Shown piece after piece: positions 1 through 5,591 of a DNA stretch of 5,737 nucleotides. This DNA is from Savagea sp. (GTDB lineage: Bacteria > Bacillota > Bacilli > Bacillales_A > Planococcaceae), in NCBI GenBank assembly GCA_030147435.1, contig JASKZX010000127.1, positions 1 to 5,737 of the forward strand. The letters run 5' to 3'. How positions within the stretch are numbered: the stretch's first letter is position 1; every line of letters starts with the position of its first letter. The notes beneath the pieces were generated by a model. The model had not been told where the DNA came from. It saw nothing but the letters and a program-made list of their open reading frames with translations, and did not search any database. The translations under genes and the position numbers were made by a program.

Positions 1-1197
1 GTGACGAAGATTTTTGGAAAGCACGAAAAACGTGCTCTTCGTTTACTCGCAGACGGAAAATCAAAAACAGAAATATTGAAAGAAACGAAAGCAACGGTCG
101 GTGTCAATCGAGCAACGTTTGATATTTATGATCGTGAATTTTTCGTTATCATGGGTCTTTCTGGTAGCGGAAAGTCTACACTCGTGCGTTTATTGAACCG
201 TTTGATTGAACCGACAGAAGGAGAAATTTTAATCGATGGTGAAGATATCGTTACGATGAATGCAGAAGAATTGCGCAATGTTCGCCGTAAAAAAATTAGT
301 ATGGTCTTTCAAAACTTCGCATTATTCCCACACTTAACCGTACTTGATAACACCGCATACGGTTTAGAAATTCAAGGTGTTCCAAAAGAGCAACGTTCCG
401 AACAAGCACAACGCGCATTAGATGCGGTTGGCCTTTCGGGATATGAACAACAATACCCTTCCCAGTTATCTGGTGGTATGCAGCAGCGTGTAGGCCTCGC
501 GCGAGCGCTTGCCAATGATCCAGATATATTACTCATGGATGAAGCATTCAGTGCGCTTGACCCACTTATTCGACGTGATATGCAAGATGAAATGTTGCAG
601 CTTCATAGCGATATGGGAAAAACGATTGTTTTTATTACGCACGATTTAGATGAAGCTTTACGTTTAGGTGATCGTATCGCTTTGATGAAAGATGGAGAAG
701 TCGTTCAAGTTGGTACGCCAGAAGAGATTTTAATGCGTCCATCGGATGACTACGTTGAGCGTTTCGTAGAAGACGTTGATTTATCGAAAGTATGGACAGC
801 TCGTCATATTATGAAAAAAGCAGATACTGTACAAGTCGATCGTGGTCCACGAGTGGCCTTGCGTTTAATGGAACGATTAAAAATTTCGTCCATTTACGTT
901 CAAGATAAACAAGGTCGATTACTCGGTGCTGTGACAGACCAAGCATTAGACCGGGCAATTGATGAAGACTTGACATTAGAAGATATTGTAACGAATGATT
1001 TTGCACGTGTGTCCGGAGATACGATTATTACAGAGTTATTTGACGTCGTATCGAATGCGACGATTCCTGTCGCTGTTGTGAATGAACGTGACCAATTAGA
1101 AGGAATTATTATTCGTGGTGCGTTAATCGGTGCTCTTGCAGGACTCGATGAATATATTAATGAAGAGGGGGTCCAAGCAAATGAAGGGAATGAATGA
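1..1197 (+). CDS. opuAA: Glycine betaine ABC transporter, ATP-binding subunit with tandem CBS domains (5'-truncated by window)
   Basis: This is the cytoplasmic ATPase that powers OpuA, an osmoprotectant importer of the ProV/OpuAA family. Visible residues (counting from base 1) show Walker A GLSGSGKST at 52-60, Q-loop Gln104, signature LSGGMQQR at 156-163, Walker B with Asp180-Glu181, D-loop SALD at 184-187 and switch His214. A pair of CBS domains follows at about 266-380; in OpuA homologues these sense ionic strength. The last 17 residues are acidic (six Asp/Glu, no Lys/Arg). The sequence from residue 1 (VTKIFGK-like if base 1 GTG is read as Val) lines up with VSKIFGK in Bacillus subtilis OpuAA as I remember it, where about 14 residues precede it. 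GTG at base 1 is thus probably an internal Val codon and the true start lies upstream. The stop overlaps opuAB by 17 nt, so the two are co-transcribed. The promoter is not in the window. Family assignment is very secure; betaine specificity is by homology. Confidence 0.96.
   Translation: MTKIFGKHEKRALRLLADGKSKTEILKETKATVGVNRATFDIYDREFFVIMGLSGSGKSTLVRLLNRLIEPTEGEILIDGEDIVTMNAEELRNVRRKKISMVFQNFALFPHLTVLDNTAYGLEIQGVPKEQRSEQAQRALDAVGLSGYEQQYPSQLSGGMQQRVGLARALANDPDILLMDEAFSALDPLIRRDMQDEMLQLHSDMGKTIVFITHDLDEALRLGDRIALMKDGEVVQVGTPEEILMRPSDDYVERFVEDVDLSKVWTARHIMKKADTVQVDRGPRVALRLMERLKISSIYVQDKQGRLLGAVTDQALDRAIDEDLTLEDIVTNDFARVSGDTIITELFDVVSNATIPVAVVNERDQLEGIIIRGALIGALAGLDEYINEEGVQANEGNE
1164..1171 (+). 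promoter_or_regulatory. Ribosome binding site of opuAB, inside the opuAA coding end
   Basis: The purine run AGAGGGGG lies nine bases before the ATG at 1181 and is embedded in the last codons of opuAA. It selects 1181 as the opuAB start over the in-frame ATG codons at 1130, 1148 and 1160 (too far upstream) and the one at 1190 (spacing too long). Confidence 0.75.
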
Positions 1198-2041
1198 GTT
1201 ACTTCCGCGTTTGCCCTTTGCAGAGTGGATCGATCAAGGTGTCGATTGGTTAGTCACAGAGTTTTCCGGATTTTTTGACGGTATTGCTAATGGATTAGAG
1301 TGGATTGTCGAGTCAGCAGTAGATGTGATGGCACTTGTACCTTCCATTGTACTCGCTTTTATTTTTGCAGGGATTGCTTGGCTCGTTTCGACTCGAAAAA
1401 TTGCTTTTTGGACATTGATCGGATTTTTATTTATTGATTACTTAGGACTCTGGTATCCGATGCTCCAAATGCTTGCCCTCGTATTGACATCTGTCTTTTT
1501 TGCTATTTTATTCGGAATCCCTCTCGGTGTGTTAGGTTCACAAAGTAAAGTGACCCGAACGATTTTAAATCCGACATTAGACTTGATGCAAACGATGCCG
1601 GCTTTCGTCTATTTAATCCCGGCTATTTTCTTCTTTAATATCGGGGTCGTTCCAGGAGTTGTCGCATCGGTCATTTTCGCGATGCCTCCGACAATTCGTT
1701 TAACGATGTTAGGAATTGATCAAGTGCCGAAAGATTTAATTGAAGCGACAGAAGCATTCGGTGCAACGACACGTCAACGATTGTTACGTGTACAATTGCC
1801 ACTTGCGAAACCGACAATTATGGCAGGGATTAACCAAAGTATTATGCTTGCGCTCTCAATGGTCGTTATTGCTTCGATGGTAGGTGCTCCAGGATTAGGA
1901 GAGAAAGTCTATCGTGCAGTAACTCAATTGAAAACAGGAGTCGGTGTTGAAGTCGGTGTAGCGATTGTTATCGTTGCTATTATTTTAGACCGTATTACGC
2001 AACATGCAGGTAGAGATAAACAAGGAGGAGTAGAATCATGA
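1181..2041 (+). CDS. opuAB: Glycine betaine ABC transporter, permease subunit
   Basis: This is the transmembrane subunit of OpuA, forming the translocation path for betaine in the cytoplasmic membrane. From the ATG at 1181 it has 286 residues, close to the usual size of about 280. An amphipathic N-terminal stretch (LPRLPFAEWID, residues 8-18) is followed by hydrophobic segments near 48-68, 73-90, 96-118, 139-177 (two segments), 215-235 and 255-270. The EAA-type coupling loop that contacts the ATPase runs from about 188 to 213 and includes EATEAFGAT and QLPLAKPTI. Motifs typical of OpuAB/ProW are also present: DLMQTMPAFVY at 134-144, FFNIGVVPGVVAS at 151-163 and MVGAPGLG at 233-240. It overlaps opuAA by 17 nt and opuAC by 4 nt (ATGA), so translation of the three genes is probably coupled. 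A longer reading from the ATG at 1130 would add 17 hydrophilic residues with no ribosome site and is not preferred. Confidence 0.96.
   Translation: MKGMNELLPRLPFAEWIDQGVDWLVTEFSGFFDGIANGLEWIVESAVDVMALVPSIVLAFIFAGIAWLVSTRKIAFWTLIGFLFIDYLGLWYPMLQMLALVLTSVFFAILFGIPLGVLGSQSKVTRTILNPTLDLMQTMPAFVYLIPAIFFFNIGVVPGVVASVIFAMPPTIRLTMLGIDQVPKDLIEATEAFGATTRQRLLRVQLPLAKPTIMAGINQSIMLALSMVVIASMVGAPGLGEKVYRAVTQLKTGVGVEVGVAIVIVAIILDRITQHAGRDKQGGVES
2022..2030 (+). promoter_or_regulatory. Ribosome binding site of opuAC
   Basis: The near-perfect Shine-Dalgarno sequence AAGGAGGAG sits seven bases before the opuAC ATG at 2038, inside the last codons of opuAB. Its strength fits the larger amount of binding protein usually needed relative to the permease. 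Confidence 0.85.
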
Positions 2042-2946
2042 ATTTAACGAAAAAATTAGTAGGTATTGGTGCTGCAGCTGTATTAGCTTTTGGATTAGCA
2101 GGATGTGGCTCAAGTGATGAAAAAGTTTCTGTTGAAGGAAAAACGATCGGAGAAGCAACAGAATATAAAATTACAGGAATTGACCCAGGTGCAGGGATTA
2201 TGGAAGCGACAGACCGCGCATTAGAAGATTATGAATTGGATGAGTGGGAAGTAACGACAGGTTCAGGTGCAGCGATGACAGCAGCTTTGAAAAAAGCATA
2301 TGACAAAGAGCAACCGATTATTATTACAGGTTGGACACCGCATTGGAAGTTTTCAAAGTTCGACTTAAAATATTTAGATGATCCGAAAGAATCTTACGGT
2401 GGCGAAGAAGAAATTCGTTCGATTTCTCGTACAGGTTTCAAAGAAGATTTGCCGGAAGCACATGCAATCTTATCAAACTTCGCTTGGGAAGAAGATGATA
2501 TGGGACAAGTGATGGGCGATATTGAAGACGGTATGAGTGAAGAAGAAGCAGCTCAAAAGTGGATCGATGAAAATGAAGATGTCGTTGCAACGTGGACAGA
2601 CGGTGTTGAAAAAGTAGACGGTGACAAAATTAATTTAGCTTATGTTGCATGGGATAGTGAAATTGCAAGTCATAACGTCATGAAGCTCGTATTAGAAGAA
2701 ATGGGCTTCGATGTTACATTAACACAAGTAGAAGCTGGACCGATGTGGACAGCGATTGCTGATGGAAGTGCGGACGCAACACTTGCAGCATGGTTACCAG
2801 TGACGCACGCAACATATGCGGAGAAGTTTGAAGGTCAATTTGAAGAATTAGGAACGAATATGACAGGTGTCAAAATTGGACTCGTCGTACCGACATATGT
2901 TGATATTGATTCTATTGAAGATTTAAAAGAAGATAAAGAATTATAA
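2038..2946 (+). CDS. opuAC: Glycine betaine-binding lipoprotein of the OpuA transporter
   Basis: This extracellular receptor captures glycine betaine and delivers it to OpuAB. The 302-residue precursor has a lipoprotein signal peptide: Lys5-Lys6, a hydrophobic core, and the lipobox LAGC with Cys23 as the expected lipidation site. The mature part is a class II-type betaine-binding fold of the OpuAC family. Three tryptophans at 99 (in GWTPHW), 205 (in YVAWDSE) and 252 (in AAWLP) are spaced by 106 and 47 residues. This is exactly the spacing of the aromatic prism Trp72/178/225 described for B. subtilis OpuAC, which cages the trimethylammonium group. His257, and Gly53-Ile54 in the N-terminal lobe, also fall at positions equivalent to reported ligand contacts (His230 and Gly26-Ile27). 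Nothing essential seems to be missing. It is the last gene of the operon and is followed after 7 nt by a strong hairpin. The ligand could also include related betaines such as proline betaine. Confidence 0.96.
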   Translation: MNLTKKLVGIGAAAVLAFGLAGCGSSDEKVSVEGKTIGEATEYKITGIDPGAGIMEATDRALEDYELDEWEVTTGSGAAMTAALKKAYDKEQPIIITGWTPHWKFSKFDLKYLDDPKESYGGEEEIRSISRTGFKEDLPEAHAILSNFAWEEDDMGQVMGDIEDGMSEEEAAQKWIDENEDVVATWTDGVEKVDGDKINLAYVAWDSEIASHNVMKLVLEEMGFDVTLTQVEAGPMWTAIADGSADATLAAWLPVTHATYAEKFEGQFEELGTNMTGVKIGLVVPTYVDIDSIEDLKEDKEL

Positions 2947-2953
2947 AAAATGT

Positions 2954-2996
2954 AAAAGATGTTTGAGTTTTTCTCAAACATCTTTTATTTTTATTT
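2954..2996 (+). terminator. Rho-independent terminator of the opuA operon
   Basis: A perfect 14-bp inverted repeat (arms 2954-2967 and 2973-2986, loop TTTTT) is followed by a T-rich tail, ATTTTTATTT. It starts seven bases after the opuAC stop codon. The tail runs into the -35 box of the next promoter at 2995-3000, so termination and the downstream start are packed without spacer. Confidence 0.9.
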
Positions 2997-3027
2997 GACA
3001 ATGATAACTATTATCAATTAGTATAAT
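2995..3027 (+). promoter_or_regulatory. Sigma-A-type promoter of the iron-regulated secreted protein gene
   Basis: A consensus -35 box TTGACA is at 2995-3000. The -10 box is either TAGTAT at 3019-3024 (18-bp spacer, four of six consensus bases) or the perfect hexamer TATAAT at 3022-3027 (21-bp spacer, unusually long). Either choice puts the transcription start near 3031-3034. The spacer between the boxes is almost wholly occupied by a Fur box, so bound repressor would block RNA polymerase directly. Confidence 0.75.
3002..3016 (+). promoter_or_regulatory. Fur box (ferric uptake regulator operator)
   Basis: TGATAACTATTATCA matches the Bacillus 7-1-7 Fur consensus TGATAATNATTATCA at all defined positions except one (C for T at the seventh base). 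The overlapping classic 19-bp consensus, placed at 2997-3015, matches at 16 of 19 positions. It lies between the -35 and -10 boxes, where Fur loaded with iron would repress. PerR and Zur boxes share this general form, but the match to Fur is the best of the three. Binding itself is inferred. Confidence 0.85.
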
Positions 3028-3047
3028 AATAAATCATGAAAATATCA

Positions 3048-3057
3048 AAAGGAGAGG
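3048..3057 (+). promoter_or_regulatory. Ribosome binding site that sets a TTG start at 3063
   Basis: AAAGGAGAGG ends five bases before the TTG at 3063, with the GGAG core eight bases away. It lies downstream of the ATG at 3036, so it cannot serve that codon. It decides the start of the following gene in favour of TTG. Confidence 0.75.
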
Positions 3058-3062
3058 TAATT

Positions 3063-5345
3063 TTGTATAAAAACATTTATTCATTAGTGTTTGGAAGTCT
3101 TTTATTTTGTTTATTGTTTCCGTTAGCTTCATTCGCAGCAAATATTCATGAGACAACAGTGACTGTATGGAAAGGAGCAGCGCCTGCGCAAGCAGAAGTT
3201 CATATTTTGAAAGAAGGAAAGCTCGTGATCAAAAAAGAAACAGACTCTTCAGGAGTTGTCACTTTTTCTTATGAGGAATTAACGCCATTTGACAGTTATG
3301 AAGCAGTTGTAAAAGGGAAAGATTTTTATTTTGTTCAAACGTTTCAAGCGAAAGAACGTGTCGCCTTACAAATGGATGACCCCGTAACAGTCGATTGGAA
3401 AAATGATTTTGATGCGACGTTGAGTATTGTTCCGAGCGACCTTTACAAAACATATGACGCGCAATATGCATGGGAAACAGATGAACCGCTCGTAATGATA
3501 GAGCGAGGTACATATGAAGTCGTCGCAAAAAATGAAGTGAAAAAAATGTTTGCCCTCGATACTTTATCTACAGATGAGCAGTGGAAGTTTTCATCTAACG
3601 ACCTTATTTCAGTGACAGCAGCGACAACACTTCCTCATTCAATCACTCTTTATAATGAACAGACCGATCGCGTATTAGGCGATCACTTACGCGGAGAAAC
3701 TTTATTCGTTTCACCAGAAGCGTACTATTATACGGTAGCGGTTCATGAGAAGCCTTGGTCGTATCTTGTAGGGAAGATGGACAATCGTCATGAAAAAACA
3801 TCGATGAAACAATCGACGGTTTTACAAGTAGGGGAGCGTCTCGAACATCTTTCGATTGAAGCAGATACCGCATCTATTTTAAATTATGCGAATCAAATTC
3901 AAGTACCATTATCATATGATTTAACCGATCCACATCAAATGCCAAAGCGCTATGCTTTTTATTACACGAAGCATCAAATGACCGACCGTTATGGCAATGA
4001 ATTGTATCGTATGAATGATCAACAATCATTTGAGGAATTTCGTCAATCGGAAGTGAATGATGCAACAGATACTTATCCGGAATATCGAGTCGTTCGAACG
4101 TCTGATCAGAAAGAAGTATTTGCGCGCCAAGCACCGCTTTTTTGGACGAATGGTTTTTGGTGGGTCAATCGAGAAGAGATTACGACGGGAGAGTATACGA
4201 TAACGCTTCGTTTGCCAGAAACATCTTGGACATCTCATCTGCCTCATGCATCGTTGAAGATGAATGTATTCGATGAAGAGAAACGACAAGTGCATGTGAC
4301 AAATGGCGAGCAATCGGTGCCGCGTTATTTACTGCAATTATATCGGATAGAAGATGGAGAACTCGTCCAGTTTTTCAGTGAAACGCATACAACAGGTGAT
4401 GGAATTGTTTCACTTTTAAACGATTTACCGAAGTCTTCTCAACATGAAGGAAACTTATTGCGTTTGTACGTAATGGATGAAGAGGCGTACACATTGTATT
4501 ATCAACGTTTCACTGACTGGGAAGAGATTGAGACAATTGATATATCTGATCGTGTTCGTGTTGATATTGAAGCGACGAATCGTCAAGGCAAGCCTCTTGC
4601 ATACGATAAAAAAGAGTGGAAAGTTATTTATTATGATGATGCGATTCAACAGAGTCAGTCATTAAGTATCGCTTATGACCGTCATTTTTACGTAAGTCCT
4701 GGAGAATTTGCGGTAGAAGGACGTTATGCGACAGAGGAAGGGACTTACTTTTTACGTTCAGAGCGTCAGTTTCTTATGGAGCCATCTGTCCTGTTGTTAG
4801 ATGGCGAAGCTGCTGCACGTGTATCGTTTGATGCTACACATACGACATTGATTCCGATGAATGAGACGAATGCATCGGCTTTTGAAACAGTGATGGCAGA
4901 AGGAGATTTATTCGTAACGAAAGGCGTTCCATTAACTGTTTTCGCTGCAACAGAGCAAGTAGTCGGAAACGAAACGTATACACGTTATCATGAATTGTTT
5001 GTAAATGAAGTTGTTACAAATGATCGCACGTATGTTTATGATCAAGAATACGAATGGAAAATGGATGAGCGTTATATTTACGGAGTGTTTGAAAAAAATG
5101 GTTATCGTTTCGCTCATTATACCGTTCATCCAACAGAGCAATCACAGACGAGAAAATATATGTATGATGATGGACAACTTCTTATTCGCAGCTTCAAGGA
5201 AGATTGGAATGGTCGATTGATTCATCCGATTGCAGATTATTATGACTTTACAGAAACTGTCGATACATTTCCGTATCCACGTCGCAAAGCGTTACAGTCA
5301 TTGAATTGGCCACTGTATCAACAAACATTGTTTTATGAACGATGA
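3063..5345 (+). CDS. Putative Fur-regulated secreted protein of unknown family with tandem beta-sandwich-like repeats
   Basis: I do not recognise this protein. Read from the TTG at 3063 it has 760 residues. A signal peptide spans 1-25: a Lys near the start, a hydrophobic core at about 8-21, and a cleavage site after ASFA. The mature 735 residues contain no cysteine, no later membrane segment and no LPXTG sorting signal, so release or non-covalent wall association is likely. The chain is tyrosine-rich (about 50), alternates beta-strand patterns throughout, and has faint repeats. Two prealbumin/SpaA-like stretches lie at about 29-94 and 411-483, and a recurring strand motif of the type LFVSPxxYxxxVxV appears at 142-155, 214-227, 541-554 and 616-629. 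Aromatic clusters are at 360-367 and 657-686. A Fur box in its promoter predicts expression under iron limitation, so roles in capture of iron, haem or host/environmental proteins, or in adhesion, are possible but unproven. It is monocistronic, with terminators on both sides. An ATG start at 3036 would add nine residues but lacks a ribosome site. Confidence 0.85.
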   Translation: MYKNIYSLVFGSLLFCLLFPLASFAANIHETTVTVWKGAAPAQAEVHILKEGKLVIKKETDSSGVVTFSYEELTPFDSYEAVVKGKDFYFVQTFQAKERVALQMDDPVTVDWKNDFDATLSIVPSDLYKTYDAQYAWETDEPLVMIERGTYEVVAKNEVKKMFALDTLSTDEQWKFSSNDLISVTAATTLPHSITLYNEQTDRVLGDHLRGETLFVSPEAYYYTVAVHEKPWSYLVGKMDNRHEKTSMKQSTVLQVGERLEHLSIEADTASILNYANQIQVPLSYDLTDPHQMPKRYAFYYTKHQMTDRYGNELYRMNDQQSFEEFRQSEVNDATDTYPEYRVVRTSDQKEVFARQAPLFWTNGFWWVNREEITTGEYTITLRLPETSWTSHLPHASLKMNVFDEEKRQVHVTNGEQSVPRYLLQLYRIEDGELVQFFSETHTTGDGIVSLLNDLPKSSQHEGNLLRLYVMDEEAYTLYYQRFTDWEEIETIDISDRVRVDIEATNRQGKPLAYDKKEWKVIYYDDAIQQSQSLSIAYDRHFYVSPGEFAVEGRYATEEGTYFLRSERQFLMEPSVLLLDGEAAARVSFDATHTTLIPMNETNASAFETVMAEGDLFVTKGVPLTVFAATEQVVGNETYTRYHELFVNEVVTNDRTYVYDQEYEWKMDERYIYGVFEKNGYRFAHYTVHPTEQSQTRKYMYDDGQLLIRSFKEDWNGRLIHPIADYYDFTETVDTFPYPRRKALQSLNWPLYQQTLFYER

Positions 5346-5372
5346 AAGTAGTGAAATGGATATTTATGAAAG

Positions 5373-5420
5373 TAGACACTCGAAGCAATCTGTTCGAGTG
5401 TCTATTGTTGTTTTATTGCA
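5373..5420 (+). terminator. Rho-independent terminator of the secreted protein gene
   Basis: A perfect 12-bp inverted repeat (TAGACACTCGAA at 5373-5384, its complement at 5393-5404, 8-nt loop) extends by two more pairs if G-U is allowed. It is followed by a T-rich run from 5405. It begins 27 bases after the stop codon and isolates the gene from the SLH gene downstream. Confidence 0.85.
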
Positions 5421-5542
5421 TTGTTTTTCTGCAAGAGTAGTGTAGGAAAAGATCGGTGTTAAATAAAGGATGAAAAAAGAGTCTATCGAATTATATTTTT
5501 TTGAGTTTTTTGTAATGAATAGTTTTTTTCTGCGACTTATCG

Positions 5543-5548
5543 TATATT
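5543..5548 (+). promoter_or_regulatory. Possible -10 box of the SLH protein gene
   Basis: TATATT at 5543-5548 would place a transcript start near 5555, giving a leader of about 37 nt. No convincing -35 box lies at the right distance; the best candidate, TAGTTT at 5520-5525, is poor. The rest of the 246-nt gap (5346-5591) holds the upstream gene's terminator and runs of A and T, with no other signal I can support. Confidence 0.3.
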
Positions 5549-5574
5549 AAAGGTAAGAGATATAAAAATTTAAG

Positions 5575-5584
5575 AGAAGGAAGG
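5575..5584 (+). promoter_or_regulatory. Ribosome binding site of the SLH protein gene
   Basis: The purine stretch AGAAGGAAGG ends seven bases before the ATG at 5592 and supports that start codon, which is also the start of a well-formed signal peptide. Confidence 0.75.
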
Positions 5585-5591
5585 TCTTTAT

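Noticed and set aside
1..3. GTG at base 1 as the true start of opuAA
   Set aside because: It corresponds to the Val of the conserved VSKIFGK-like strand, which in homologues has about 14 residues before it. The gene is cut by the window edge.
1130..1180. An upstream ATG start for opuAB giving 17 extra residues
   Set aside because: There is no ribosome site before 1130, the added residues are unlike the family N-terminus, and a good Shine-Dalgarno precedes 1181.
3105..3113. Lipobox in the signal peptide of the secreted protein (the only Cys, residue 16)
   Set aside because: LLFC lacks the small residue before Cys, and the Cys is in the middle of the hydrophobic core. A standard ASFA cleavage site follows.
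3259..5141. Reading frames of 60-95 codons on the minus strand across the secreted protein gene
   Set aside because: They have no ribosome sites or recognisable products, and lie opposite a long well-supported coding frame with a signal peptide.
3063..5345. NEAT haem-binding domain in the Fur-regulated secreted protein
   Set aside because: Although Tyr-rich, I find no convincing NEAT pattern (the N-terminal S-x-x-x-x-Y region paired with a C-terminal Y-x-x-x-Y strand), so this family is not called.
5342..5440. A 32-codon reading frame starting with an ATGA overlap at the stop of the secreted protein gene
   Set aside because: It runs through the terminator hairpin, has no ribosome site of its own and a low-complexity C-terminal half. 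The overlap is most likely chance.
5472..5530. Imperfect inverted repeat (GAAAAAA...CTAT against ATAG...TTTTTTTC) as a regulatory hairpin
   Set aside because: The pairing is broken by a bulge and a large loop, and is mostly A-T homopolymer, which is expected by chance here.
5470..5550. A 26-codon reading frame upstream of the SLH gene
   Set aside because: The AAAGG is directly next to the ATG with no spacing, and the product is Phe-rich from T-rich intergenic DNA.
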